Assembly: GCA_008363385.1 (NCBI GenBank)
Contig: RHKY01000001.1
Span: 124,001-188,000 of the forward strand
Direction: 5' to 3'
From: Acidobacteriota bacterium
GTDB taxonomy: Bacteria > Acidobacteriota > Thermoanaerobaculia > UBA5066
Length of the DNA: 64,000 nt
In this document: piece after piece, positions 49,586 through 58,603 of the stretch
Numbering within the stretch: position 1 is the first letter of the stretch
How the letters are laid out: the number at the start of each line of letters is the position of its first letter
Position numbers and translations under genes: made by a program
Notes under the pieces: model-generated
What the model was told of the DNA's origin: nothing
What the model saw: the letters and a program-made list of their open reading frames with translations, nothing else
Databases searched by the model: none

Positions 49586-50929
49586 GTGAGCCAGCAGAAG
49601 AAGCTCGCCATCCTCGTGGGCGGCGGCCCCGCCCCGGGGATCAACTCGGTCATCAGCTCCGCCACGATCCGCGCGCGCCTGGAGGGGGTCGAGGTCCTCG
49701 GGATCCGCGACGGCTTCGAGTGGATCATGAAGGGGGACGTCGACCACGTCTCCCCGCTCACGATCGAGGAGGTCAGCCGGATCCACTTCCGGGGCGGGTC
49801 GCACATCGGGATCTCCCGCGCCAACCCGACGAAGGACCCGCGGCACCTGGAGAACGCCGTCATCTCGCTCCTGCGCCTGAACGTCTCGCAGCTGATCACC
49901 ATCGGCGGCGACGACACGGCGTTCTCGGCCATGAAGCTCGCCGAGAAGGCCGACGGGCGGATCCGCGTCGTCCACGTCCCGAAGACGATCGACAACGACC
50001 TCGACGTCTCCGCGCACGTCGACACGTTCGGCTTCCAGACGGCCCGGCACTACGGCGTCGAGATCGTCAAGAACCTGATGGTGGACGCCAAGACCACCTC
50101 GCGCTGGTACTTCCTGATCGCCATGGGGCGGAAGGCGGGGCACCTGGCCCTCGGGATCGGGAAGGCCGCCGGGGCGACGCTGACGCTCATCCCCGAGGAG
50201 TTCCTGGGCCGCAAGGTCGAGTTCCGGGCGATCGTCGACACGCTGGTCGGGGCGATCCTGAAGCGGCTCTCGTACGGCCGCCGCGACGGCGTGGCGGTGA
50301 TCGCCGAGGGGCTCGTCCTCGAGCTCGACCCCGAGCAGCTCGCCGGCCTCGAGAACGTCGAGCGCGACGCCCACGGCCACGTCCGGATCGCCGAGGTGAA
50401 CATCGGCGAGATCCTGAAGGCCGCCGTCCAGGCCCGCCTCAAGGAGTTCGGCGTCAAGTCGACGGTCGTGGCCAAGAACATCGGCTACGAGCTGCGCTGC
50501 GCCGACCCGATCCCGTTCGACCTGGAGTACACCCGCGACCTCGGCTACTGCGCGGCGAAGTACCTCCTCTCGGGCGGCAGCGAGGTGATGGTCTCGATGC
50601 AGGGCGGGCACTTCGTCCCGATCCCGTTCTCGTCGATGCTCGACCCCGACACCGGCCGGACGCGCGTCCGCCTGGTGGACGTCCGCTCGACCCGCTACGC
50701 CATCGCGCGCCGGTACATGATCCGGCTCCGCCGCGACGACTTCGAGGACCCGCACGAGCTCGCAAAGTTCGCGGCCGTGGCCGGCCTCTCGCTGACCGAG
50801 TTCCGCCGGCAGTTCGAGTACCTCATCGAGCGGGAGCTCCCCCCGCTCGTCCTCGGCCCCGACGGCGAGGCCCCCGTCCAGCGCGAGCTGGCCGAGCCCC
50901 ACCCCGACGGCGGCCCGGCGGGGAGGTAG
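49586..50929 (+). CDS. 6-phosphofructokinase, pyrophosphate-type motifs
   Basis: 447 residues from a GTG with GGAGG 8 nt upstream. N-terminal GGGPAPGINSVI phosphate-binding loop. The donor site reads IGGDDTAFSA: Asp in place of the second Gly of GGDGS marks pyrophosphate rather than ATP use in this family. The substrate site is PKTIDNDLD, whose Lys is also typical of PPi enzymes. MGRKAGHLALGIG and PEEF complete the family pattern. Predicted reaction: fructose 6-phosphate + PPi to fructose 1,6-bisphosphate + Pi, reversible. No glycolytic neighbours. Confidence 0.9.
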   Translation: MSQQKKLAILVGGGPAPGINSVISSATIRARLEGVEVLGIRDGFEWIMKGDVDHVSPLTIEEVSRIHFRGGSHIGISRANPTKDPRHLENAVISLLRLNVSQLITIGGDDTAFSAMKLAEKADGRIRVVHVPKTIDNDLDVSAHVDTFGFQTARHYGVEIVKNLMVDAKTTSRWYFLIAMGRKAGHLALGIGKAAGATLTLIPEEFLGRKVEFRAIVDTLVGAILKRLSYGRRDGVAVIAEGLVLELDPEQLAGLENVERDAHGHVRIAEVNIGEILKAAVQARLKEFGVKSTVVAKNIGYELRCADPIPFDLEYTRDLGYCAAKYLLSGGSEVMVSMQGGHFVPIPFSSMLDPDTGRTRVRLVDVRSTRYAIARRYMIRLRRDDFEDPHELAKFAAVAGLSLTEFRRQFEYLIERELPPLVLGPDGEAPVQRELAEPHPDGGPAGR

Positions 50930-50982
50930 GCGGAGCGAGGGTCAGGGGCGCGGACGGGCGCCGCTCCGGCCCTCGACGGCGA

Positions 50983-52623
50983 TCAGCGGGCCTCGCCGGA
51001 GCTCACCCAGCTGACCAGCTCCGACAGGACCCTCATGCCGTCGTGCGGCATGCCGGGCCAGGCACGTTCCGACTCGCCGAGGGGGAAGACGGCGCTCACG
51101 CCCGCCGCCGCCAGGAGGTCCCTCAGCTCTCCGAGGGCCGCGGGCGGATGGACGCCCGCGGTTGCGACCGCGGGCCCGACGAACCTCAGGGCGTCCTCCA
51201 GCCTGTCGACCCGCCGGACGACGACGAACCTCGACAGGGGGTGGAGGGAGAGGTCGAACGGCTCCGGCGAGTAGACGACCGCGGAACGCAGGTCCGGGGC
51301 CCGCCCGTTCTGGAACCACGAGGCCCTCGAGAGCGGCCCCCGCCGGAGCAGCCTCAGGCGTCCCTGGACCGCGAGCGGGAGGGGGCAGGGCAGGAGCCGG
51401 TCCCACCGGGCCAGAGCGAGCCGGAGGGCCTCGCAGTAGGCCACCGCGCGTCCTTCGTCTCCCTCGACGTAGTGGACCAGCGAGGCCGTGCAGGCCTTCT
51501 GGTCGCCGATCAACGTGTCCACGCAAGCGGCGGCGGCGACCTCGTCCAGGGAGTCCGTGGCCTGCCGCCCGACGAGGCTCACGCCGTAGCGCGGCGCCAG
51601 CGCGACGACCTTCGTGTGGACGGCCCGGGACCGGACGCTGCGGAGGGTCTCCGCGCTCCCCCAGACCACGACCCGGTCGTAGGCCCCCGGAGCCAGCAGG
51701 GGGTCCTCGATCTCGCGATCGCCTCCGGGCCAGTAGGCCAGCGAGGTGTGCCTCGTGATGGGGTGCTCGGGCCCGGCGGCCCGCAGGGCCGCGATCAGGA
51801 CCGCCATGGTCCCGACGGCGTCCGACGCGGCCTTGACCGTGCAAGCTCCCTTGGTCAGGAGCCCCCGGAGGAGCGAGAGGAAGAGGACCAGCGGCGAGTT
51901 GCCCGCCGTCACGTGCAGCTGGCGGGTGGGAACGGCACGGACGAGCGACGCGAACCTCGATCCGGCCGGACGGGACGGGATCCCGAGGCCAGCGCCCAGC
52001 CGTGCGGTCAGCCCCGGGTGCGACTGGGCGGCCTCGACCCACCCGTCGAGGTACCGCCGGCCGGGGACCGCGCCCGCGCCGAGCTCGGAGTCGACCGCCG
52101 CCGCCAGGGACGCGGGCTCCAGAAGCCGGGGGAGGACGTCGAGGATGAGGGCCTCCAGCCCGGGCCCGCCGGCGGACCCGGGCCCGAGCGAACGGACCGC
52201 CTGCCGGATCTCGTCGCGTCCGGAGGAGAGCGCCGAACGCAGCGCGCCCAAGTAGGCCAGGACCTCCTCGAACGGGAGCGAGAAGACCGAGCGGGAGAGC
52301 TCCGCCGGGTCCGTCTCGATCAGCCGGGAGGGCTCCGGCCTCGGCAGGACGAGGTAGCGGACCTCGCCGGTGGGCCTGCGGGAGGCGTCCAGGAGCGGCG
52401 TTCTTAGGACACTGGCCTCCCCGACCCGAAAGGCCTCCGGACCCTGCCCGTCTCCCCCGGCCCCTCCCCGGTCACGGGCTGCGGCTTCGAGCTCATCGCG
52501 GCGGATCGCCCCGGCGTGGACGAGCTCTCCCCGGACGAGGGCCGGGATGCGGAGGACGTTTTCCTCGTCCCGGACGACGACGTAGGAGAACGGGCTCGGC
52601 GGCATCCCCGCTCGCGTCCTCAC
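50983..52623 (-). CDS. LuxC-like acyl reductase of the RiPP locus
   Basis: 546 residues from a GTG that overlaps the LuxE-like stop (GTGTGA); an ATG lies 18 nt inside. The C-terminal ~400 residues match the LuxC acyl-CoA/acyl-protein reductase family: QLHVTAGNSPLVLFLSLLRG, KGACTVKAASDAVGT, VVVWGSAETLRSVR, and DQKACTASLVHYVEG, where Cys378 fits the catalytic thiol of LuxC (DQ-x-A-C). LuxC reduces an enzyme-bound acyl thioester to an aldehyde with NADPH. There are no luxAB luciferase or luxD genes here. It is encoded with LuxE and two YcaO enzymes, so the acyl substrate may be the modified peptide's C-terminus or a fatty acid (inference). Confidence 0.78.
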   Translation of the reverse strand: MRTRAGMPPSPFSYVVVRDEENVLRIPALVRGELVHAGAIRRDELEAAARDRGGAGGDGQGPEAFRVGEASVLRTPLLDASRRPTGEVRYLVLPRPEPSRLIETDPAELSRSVFSLPFEEVLAYLGALRSALSSGRDEIRQAVRSLGPGSAGGPGLEALILDVLPRLLEPASLAAAVDSELGAGAVPGRRYLDGWVEAAQSHPGLTARLGAGLGIPSRPAGSRFASLVRAVPTRQLHVTAGNSPLVLFLSLLRGLLTKGACTVKAASDAVGTMAVLIAALRAAGPEHPITRHTSLAYWPGGDREIEDPLLAPGAYDRVVVWGSAETLRSVRSRAVHTKVVALAPRYGVSLVGRQATDSLDEVAAAACVDTLIGDQKACTASLVHYVEGDEGRAVAYCEALRLALARWDRLLPCPLPLAVQGRLRLLRRGPLSRASWFQNGRAPDLRSAVVYSPEPFDLSLHPLSRFVVVRRVDRLEDALRFVGPAVATAGVHPPAALGELRDLLAAAGVSAVFPLGESERAWPGMPHDGMRVLSELVSWVSSGEAR

Positions 52624-53924
52624 ACCCTCAGGGACGCGAGGACACCGCCGCAGCCACGGACCTCCACGCCGTCCGCCCGGCGGATCTCCCCTTCCAGGAA
52701 CGGCCCCGGGTACCCGCATTCGCAGCGACCCTGCCGAAGGGTGCCGTGGTCTCCGGTGATGACGAAGCCGGGGTAGGAGAGGGCGAACGGGTCCAGGAAG
52801 GCGAGCATCCCCGATCCCCCCCCGTCCAGGGAGCCCGTCATCGCCTCGTCGAGGACGACGGGCTCGACGAGCGGGGGGACGTGATAGCGGCCCTTCCGGC
52901 AGGTCCGGAACGTGCAGTTCAGCTCGGAGGTCGAGTAGGCGTCGATGCAGCTCTCCGGAGCGACACCCAGGGTCCTCTGGATCAGCCGGAGGAGCTCGCT
53001 CCGCGGAAGCGACTCCCCCCGGAACGACTTCCACCCGCCTCCCGTGACCACCAGGCTGCCCGGGACGGTCGGGAGCCGGCCCGCCTCGCCTTCGATCCGT
53101 TCGCAGAGCCAGCGGACCAGGAACGGGGGGCCGAAGACGAGGAGCTTCCGGCGGTCCGCGGCCGCCCGCCGGATGAACTCGAAGGCCCGTGGCGCGGCGT
53201 CCTCCCCTGCCCACGGACCGGGCCGGCCCGCGCCCAGCCCCCGCACCGCGTCCGCCGTCAGGACCTCGTCCAGGAGGAAGTGGGAACGGGCGGCCGTGCG
53301 CGCCAGGCCCGCGCCGGCGTCGAGCAGGCCCATCCCGCCGCTGCGGGGACCCGCGACGAGGCAGTCGAACTCCTCGAGGGAGCCGTCGGGCCGGCGCCGC
53401 CACGACTCGTCGGTGTAGGTCGCCCCGTTCGTGCAGAGCGCCCGGAAGGTCGCGTGGTCTCGCGGCACGAACGCCATCCGTCCCGAGGTGCCGCTCGAGA
53501 AGCTGAGGAAGACCCCGTCCGACCGCAGCCTCTCCCTCCAGAGGGCGAGGCTGGTGACCCCTTCCAGGTCCGGCTCCGGCGTCCGGGTGGAGATCGTCCC
53601 GAGCCAGCCCGTCAGGGCCCAGAGGTCGAGCCCCGAGAGCCAGGAGGGGTCGTACGACTTGAACAGGTCCAGGAGCAGGAGGTCGTCGACGATGACGTCG
53701 GCGGAGACCGGGCCGGCGGCGTCCTGCCGCTCGGCGATCTCGCGGTAGAGGGGGACGAGCCGGACGTAGCGGCGGTGGAGGAGCTCGAGCGCCCTCCTCC
53801 GGTCCCCGGCGACGCCGGGCGGCGGCTCGGCTCCGTGAGCCCAGGCCACGGTCGCCCGCCGGAGCGTGCCCTGGATCGCCAGGATCTCGCCCGCGAAGGC
53901 GTCGTCTTCCCGCTCGTCGGTCAC
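52620..53924 (-). CDS. LuxE-like acyl-protein synthetase of the RiPP locus
   Basis: 434 residues from a GTG with GGAGGGG 5 nt upstream. Family features: the phosphate-binding loop FSSGTSG (about 142-148) followed by RMAFVPRDHATF, the long helical N-terminus seen in LuxE, LLVFGPPFLVRWL, SLVVTGGGWKS and the acyl-AMP site region IDAYSTSELN. LuxE activates a carboxylate with ATP and transfers the acyl group to a Cys for reduction by LuxC. Its last codon and stop overlap the LuxC start, so the two are co-translated. It follows the second YcaO gene by 76 nt on the same strand. Substrate unknown. Confidence 0.8.
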   Translation of the reverse strand: MTDEREDDAFAGEILAIQGTLRRATVAWAHGAEPPPGVAGDRRRALELLHRRYVRLVPLYREIAERQDAAGPVSADVIVDDLLLLDLFKSYDPSWLSGLDLWALTGWLGTISTRTPEPDLEGVTSLALWRERLRSDGVFLSFSSGTSGRMAFVPRDHATFRALCTNGATYTDESWRRRPDGSLEEFDCLVAGPRSGGMGLLDAGAGLARTAARSHFLLDEVLTADAVRGLGAGRPGPWAGEDAAPRAFEFIRRAAADRRKLLVFGPPFLVRWLCERIEGEAGRLPTVPGSLVVTGGGWKSFRGESLPRSELLRLIQRTLGVAPESCIDAYSTSELNCTFRTCRKGRYHVPPLVEPVVLDEAMTGSLDGGGSGMLAFLDPFALSYPGFVITGDHGTLRQGRCECGYPGPFLEGEIRRADGVEVRGCGGVLASLRV

Positions 53925-54000
53925 CAGCCCCTCCGCGGGCCGCTCGGGCGCCTCCCGGGGCCGGCCGTCGACCCCGCGAGGCGCGGGCCTTGCGGTCTCG

Positions 54001-56247
54001 TCAGACGAAGCATGAGATGGGGTTCAGCTCCTCTTCGGAGTGCGGCTTCTCCATCCAGCCCAGCTCCACGGGCACATCGTAGAGCCGACCGGGAGCCAGC
54101 CGCCTCCAGAAATGACGGAGCCCGGGCACCACTACCCGCGCCACCGGCAGGCCGACGTCCGGCCTCGTCTGGTCGACGACGAGGACCTCGAGTCCGCGGC
54201 GCCGGGCCGCCTCGACCAGGACCTCGACGTCGGCGGCGAAGTCGGGCGTCGCCAGCGAGGGGAGGTCCGCCAGCCGGCGGACGGGAAGCGAGGGGTCGGG
54301 CACGAGGTAGGGCTGATTCTCGTACGTGGCGGTCTTCCACCAGCGGACCGTCTCGGGCGTCGCCAGCCGGTACGCCGTCGCCCCGTCCGGGGCGCGGCGC
54401 TGGACGGCGGGGAGGTACTGGTTGGCCTCCTCCAGCGCCTTGGCCAGCGCCACGACGGGGTCGAGGTGGGCGGCGAAGCCCAGGACCACGTCCTCGACCC
54501 TCCGTCCGAGGCAGCGCGACACGACCGCGATCGTCGGGATCCCGAGGTCGGAGGTGAGGTCCAGGACGTGCAGCTCGCGGTCGAGGACGTCGGCGTAGAA
54601 GGCCCGGAGCTCGACGAAGCGCTCCAGCCCGAAGCTCTCCGCGTCGACCTCGGGACGGCGCAGGCGGTTGTACCACCAGAGGGCGACCGCGTCGCGCTCC
54701 ACCAGCTCCAAAAGCCCGGAGAGGACCGCCTCCTCGAGGGTGGGCCCCGCCGCGCAGCCGTTGCTGTCGGCGCGCGTGAAGAAGGACCCCGGGTCGACGA
54801 AGCCGTAGAAGCAGTAGGCCGTCGGCAGCCAGCGGACGCGCCGGTGGGTGAGGGACCAGGCCGCGGACCAGGAGATCCGGGCGTCCTCGTCGGGGGGCGG
54901 GGGGACCTCGTGGTAGTCGCTGTCGTTCCCGGCGTTGAACCGCTCCCGGTCCAGGTACTGCCGCTCGCTGAACTGCAGGAGCTGGCGCAGGGGAACCGCC
55001 TCGGGGGCCAGCTCGGCCCAGGTCGCCTCCCGGCGCGGCTCGTCTCCCCAGGCGATCCCCGAGGTGCGCTCGATGGCCTCGCAGACGGCGCCCCTCCGGG
55101 CCTGTCCCTCGGTCCGTCCCTTCCCCCCGCTGCGCGCGACCAGGTTGACCCGGAGCGCCGTCAGGTCCCCGTCCCTCGCCGGGAAGTAATGGCCCGCCAC
55201 GAAGCTGTGGGTGACGCCCCCCTCGGGCTGCTCGCACGCCGTGAGGGACGTGACGATGCCGGAGATCGGGCTGACGTGGCGCTCGAGGCCCTCGAGCCCG
55301 TCCGGCTCGGACCTGGCCCTCTCGGCCCCGGGAGGCAGCTGAGGCTTCGGGCGCGACACGAGCGGGACGGGACCGGGGCCGCGCAGCCCGAGACGGGGGT
55401 CTCCGCAGGCGGGGCACTGTGGGCGCTTCGCGAATGCGTGCCGCTCGAGCTGGCGCTTGCCGAGGTCGAAGCTCAGGAGCGCCGCCTCCAGACCGTCACC
55501 GCGGTCCTCCAGGAGCGAGCGAGCGATCTCGCCGGCCGCCAAGGACGCCGCGAGCGAGTAGCTGGAGGGAGTCCGGCCCCTCGTCACGGCGACGGGCATC
55601 CGGCGTCTCGCCGTCCGGCTCGCGTGGCGCTCGAGCTGCCGGTTGTGGCGCAGGCGGTGGGCCAGGCAGTCCCAGCAGCCGGAGGAGCCCGGCCGGAAGA
55701 GCGGGCCGATCAGGAGGAGGGTCCCCGTCGGCTTCAGGAGGACCCAGGGCCGCCGCACGGCGAGCGCGGAGGCGTTCACGGCGGCGAGCTCGGTCGCGAG
55801 GTAGTCGGGGGCGGCGACGACGAGGAGGCCGCCCGAGCCGGGGCGCAGCCCGGCCCGGGTCATGGACGCCGAGATCGGCTCGGGCGGAAGCCCGTCGAGG
55901 GCCAGGACCTCGAAGGGCGTCGACGCGAGGTCGCGGACGCGGCCCGCCGGCACGGAGAGCCCGTCCCAGAAGGCAGACGGCCCTGGCTCCGGGACGGGCG
56001 TGCCCTCGATCAGGCAGCCTCGCTGCTCGAGGTGGGCCAGCGCCGCGTACGCCTCCTGCCATGGCACCCGGCGGCTCGCCCGCTCCAGCACCTCGCCGAC
56101 CGTGCGCGTCCCGTCCAGGAGCCCCGCGAGCGCCGCGAACGCCTCCCCCTCGAAGACGAGCTCCAGGTGCTCGCTCATCAGGAAGAGCGTCCGGGGCTCC
56201 AGCACGGTGGGAGCGAAGACCGACTTGAGCCGGGGATGGGGCAGCAT
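54001..56247 (-). CDS. E1-like/YcaO fusion cyclodehydratase (downstream copy)
   Basis: 748 residues. The N-terminal half (about 1-290) is the TOMM E1-like leader-binding domain with a paired zinc motif CWDC (191-194) and CPAC (278-281). The C-terminal half is the YcaO ATP-dependent domain: SGGKG (373-377), CEAIERTSG with Glu390/393, SNGCAAGPTLEEAVLSGLLE and LVERDAVALWWYNR. It should cyclise Cys (or Ser/Thr) of the precursor core to azolines by phosphorylating backbone amides. The C-terminus (ELNPISCFV) lacks the classic PxPxP tail. The ATG is 2 nt after the upstream YcaO stop. Both key domains appear intact. Confidence 0.92.
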   Translation of the reverse strand: MLPHPRLKSVFAPTVLEPRTLFLMSEHLELVFEGEAFAALAGLLDGTRTVGEVLERASRRVPWQEAYAALAHLEQRGCLIEGTPVPEPGPSAFWDGLSVPAGRVRDLASTPFEVLALDGLPPEPISASMTRAGLRPGSGGLLVVAAPDYLATELAAVNASALAVRRPWVLLKPTGTLLLIGPLFRPGSSGCWDCLAHRLRHNRQLERHASRTARRRMPVAVTRGRTPSSYSLAASLAAGEIARSLLEDRGDGLEAALLSFDLGKRQLERHAFAKRPQCPACGDPRLGLRGPGPVPLVSRPKPQLPPGAERARSEPDGLEGLERHVSPISGIVTSLTACEQPEGGVTHSFVAGHYFPARDGDLTALRVNLVARSGGKGRTEGQARRGAVCEAIERTSGIAWGDEPRREATWAELAPEAVPLRQLLQFSERQYLDRERFNAGNDSDYHEVPPPPDEDARISWSAAWSLTHRRVRWLPTAYCFYGFVDPGSFFTRADSNGCAAGPTLEEAVLSGLLELVERDAVALWWYNRLRRPEVDAESFGLERFVELRAFYADVLDRELHVLDLTSDLGIPTIAVVSRCLGRRVEDVVLGFAAHLDPVVALAKALEEANQYLPAVQRRAPDGATAYRLATPETVRWWKTATYENQPYLVPDPSLPVRRLADLPSLATPDFAADVEVLVEAARRRGLEVLVVDQTRPDVGLPVARVVVPGLRHFWRRLAPGRLYDVPVELGWMEKPHSEEELNPISCFV

Positions 56248-56249
56248 CG

Positions 56250-58511
56250 TCAGAAGAAGACCGTCGCGGGGTTGAGGTCCGAGCCCGGCCTCGGGCTCGA
56301 CAGCCAGCCGGCGGCGACGGGGGCCTCCCGCAGCCTCCGGAACCCCAGCCTCCGCCAGAAGTGGCAGAGCCCGGGGACGACGACGCGGACGACGCTCAGC
56401 CCGATGTCGGGCCGCGTCATGTCGAGGACCAGGACCTCGAGGCCCGCCGCGCGGGCGATCCCCACGCAGCGGGCGACGTCCTCGGCGAGGTCGTCGCTCG
56501 AGGGGTCGTCGAAGTCCGCGAGGGTCCTCGCGGGGCCCGACGGGTCGGGAACGAGGTAGTCCAGCTCCGCGACCCGCGCCGTCGTCCACCAGTGCCGGGC
56601 CAGCCCGTCCCCGAAGAGGTAGATCGTCGAGCCGTCCGCCCGGAAGCTCGAGACCGAGGGGAGGAACTGGTTCACCTCGGTGATCGAGCGCAGGAGCGCG
56701 ACCTTCGGGTCGAAGTGCGCCCCGAAGCCGAGGAGGACGTCCTCGGTCGGGCCCGACAGCCGGGCCGAGACGCAGGCCATCGTCGTGATCCCCAGGTCGC
56801 TCGTGAGGTCCAGCACCCAGAGGCTCCGTCCCAGCGACTCGTAGTGCCTCCGGATGGACCGGACGTACGGCAGGCCGAAGCTGTCGAGGTCGACCCCGCG
56901 GCGGCGGATCCGGTTGTACCACCAGAGCGCCACCGCGTCCCGCTCGACGAGCTCCATGAACCCCTGCAGGATCGCCTCCTCGATCGACGTGCCGGCCGCG
57001 CACCCGTTCGAGTCGGGCACGGACTCGCGGGCCGCGAACTCCGGGTGCCCGTAGTAGCAGTAGGCGCTCGGCAGGAGCCGGGTCTCCTGGCTCGTCAGGG
57101 ACCAGAGGGGGGACCAGTCCACCTCGGCCGCCGTGTCGAACGGCCGGGGGACGAGGACGCACCGGGAGGGGGGCTGGGCCTGCGCGGCGTTCCAGGCCTC
57201 CCGGTCCCGGTACTGCTCCTCGCTGAATCCCATGCAGTCGTTCGGGTGGATCGCACGCGGGCGGAGGGCCTCGAAGGTCCCCCGCTCCGCGTGTTCCTCG
57301 CCGGACCACATCCCGGAGTAGCGCTCGACCGCCTCGCACAGCCCGCTCACCTTCGCCTGGATCGGGCTCGTTCCCTTGCCGCCGCTCATCCCGCGGAGGC
57401 TCTCCCGGAGGAAGACGACGCTCTCCACGCCCATCGAGAAGTTGTGCCCGGCCACGTACGTCGGGGTCAGGTCCCGGTCGTAGCGGCCGATCGCCGGGCG
57501 CAGGTCCGTGACGGCGCCGAGGATCGGGCTGACGTGGTGCTGGAAGCGCGCGTACGTCTCCGCGGGGCTCAGCGTCCGGTGCCCGCCGTCGGCCCGGTGG
57601 CGCTTGACCCGCGTCTGGAGCGCGACCGGCCGGGGGGGCCGCCCGGGGCGGCAGGCCTCCTCGCCGCAGCTCGTGCACTGCGGACGCCTCACGAGGAGGT
57701 GCTCCCGCGTCCGGCGGTCCCTCAGGTCCAGCGAGAGGAGCCGGCCCGAGAGCCCTCCGTCCCCCCGCAGGAGGAGGAAGCGCTCCGCTTCCGCGACGGC
57801 CAGGCGGACCGCGGCCTCCGCCGACGAGGGGAGGTGCGCCCGCGAGGTCACGAGCGGCCCCGGGTCCGTGGACCGGTCGAGGACGTACTTCTCCATCTGG
57901 CGGTTCGCGCGGAGGCGCTGGGCCAGGCACCGCCAGCAGCCGCTCTTCCCCGGCTCGAAGACCGGGCCGATCCAGGGGACGAAGCCCACGGGCTTCACGA
58001 GCATCCACGCGCGGCCCCGCGCCAGGGAGTCCTCGTTGACCGCGCCGAGCTCCGGCCTCAGGTAGTCGTCCGCCACGACGACGAGGAAGTCCGACGGGCC
58101 GCCCGCGGGGAACCCGGCCTCGGCCAGGGCGCTCGCGAGCGGCTCGGCGTGAAGCTCTCCCACGGCCCGGACCGCGACGGGGGGCATCGCTCCCTCCTCC
58201 CGCGCGGCCGGCGTCCCCGGGAGGGCTTCGAGGAACGCCTCTCGATCCCCCGGGTCGGGGCCGCCGCCTGCGACGAGGCAGCCCTGCCTCTCGAGCTGGT
58301 CGAGCGAGCCGATCACCTCGGCGAGCGAGGCGTGAGGAGCCAGCACCGTGGCGATCTCCCCGAGCGTCCGCCGCCCGTCGAGGAGCGGGACGACCCGCGC
58401 GTGGACCGCGCCTTCCAGGAGGACCTGCCGGGGCTCGGCGAGGAGGAGGACCGCGTCCTCACCGAGGGGAACGGCGTCGAAGCACGCCCGGAGCCGCGGC
58501 CGCTCGAGCAT
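56250..58511 (-). CDS. E1-like/YcaO fusion cyclodehydratase (upstream copy)
   Basis: 753 residues with the same architecture and length as the following copy: E1-like leader-binding domain with zinc pairs CWRC (192-195) and CTSC (279-282), then YcaO with SGGKG (376-380), CEAVERYSG (Glu393/396), SNGCAAGTSIEEAILQGFME and LVERDAVALWWYNR, ending DLNPATVFF. It is the first enzyme gene after the precursor, separated from it by a hairpin. The two copies probably arose by tandem duplication. They may act on different residues or in sequence, or form a heteromer (inference). GGAGG lies near the ATG (CTGAAGGAGGCCC). Confidence 0.93.
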   Translation of the reverse strand: MLERPRLRACFDAVPLGEDAVLLLAEPRQVLLEGAVHARVVPLLDGRRTLGEIATVLAPHASLAEVIGSLDQLERQGCLVAGGGPDPGDREAFLEALPGTPAAREEGAMPPVAVRAVGELHAEPLASALAEAGFPAGGPSDFLVVVADDYLRPELGAVNEDSLARGRAWMLVKPVGFVPWIGPVFEPGKSGCWRCLAQRLRANRQMEKYVLDRSTDPGPLVTSRAHLPSSAEAAVRLAVAEAERFLLLRGDGGLSGRLLSLDLRDRRTREHLLVRRPQCTSCGEEACRPGRPPRPVALQTRVKRHRADGGHRTLSPAETYARFQHHVSPILGAVTDLRPAIGRYDRDLTPTYVAGHNFSMGVESVVFLRESLRGMSGGKGTSPIQAKVSGLCEAVERYSGMWSGEEHAERGTFEALRPRAIHPNDCMGFSEEQYRDREAWNAAQAQPPSRCVLVPRPFDTAAEVDWSPLWSLTSQETRLLPSAYCYYGHPEFAARESVPDSNGCAAGTSIEEAILQGFMELVERDAVALWWYNRIRRRGVDLDSFGLPYVRSIRRHYESLGRSLWVLDLTSDLGITTMACVSARLSGPTEDVLLGFGAHFDPKVALLRSITEVNQFLPSVSSFRADGSTIYLFGDGLARHWWTTARVAELDYLVPDPSGPARTLADFDDPSSDDLAEDVARCVGIARAAGLEVLVLDMTRPDIGLSVVRVVVPGLCHFWRRLGFRRLREAPVAAGWLSSPRPGSDLNPATVFF

Positions 58512-58546
58512 GGGCCTCCTTCAGACGCCGGGAGGGAAGACGGGAA

Positions 58547-58580
58547 GCGCCCGGGGCCGGGAATGCCCGGTCCCGAGCGC
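58547..58580 (-). other. intercistronic hairpin between RiPP precursor and first YcaO gene
   Basis: Arms 58547-58561 (GCGCCCGGGGCCGGG) and 58566-58580 (CCCGGTCCCGAGCGC) pair at 13 of 15 positions over the loop AATG; CGGGA and TCCCG can extend the stem outside. It starts 24 nt after the precursor stop on the minus strand and has no strong T-tract. Such elements in RiPP operons let most transcripts end after the small peptide gene, or protect its mRNA. Confidence 0.6.
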
Positions 58581-58603
58581 CTCGTCTCCCGGAAGGGTCC
58601 GGC

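Noticed and set aside
46157-50902. A ~1,580-codon antisense frame over the sensor kinase and phosphofructokinase, and a ~1,690-codon plus-strand frame at 47347-52407
   Set aside because: Both cross the boundaries of well-recognised genes and have Arg/Pro/Gly-rich text without domains.
50930-50982. Possible terminator between phosphofructokinase and the LuxC-like gene
   Set aside because: GGAGCG/CGCTCC and CGAGGG/CCCTCG can pair, but the stems are short and interleaved, with no T-tract; too weak to list as a feature.
50983-53924. Bioluminescence (lux) operon
   Set aside because: luxC- and luxE-like genes are present, but there are no luxA, luxB, luxD or flavin reductase genes, and the neighbours are RiPP enzymes.
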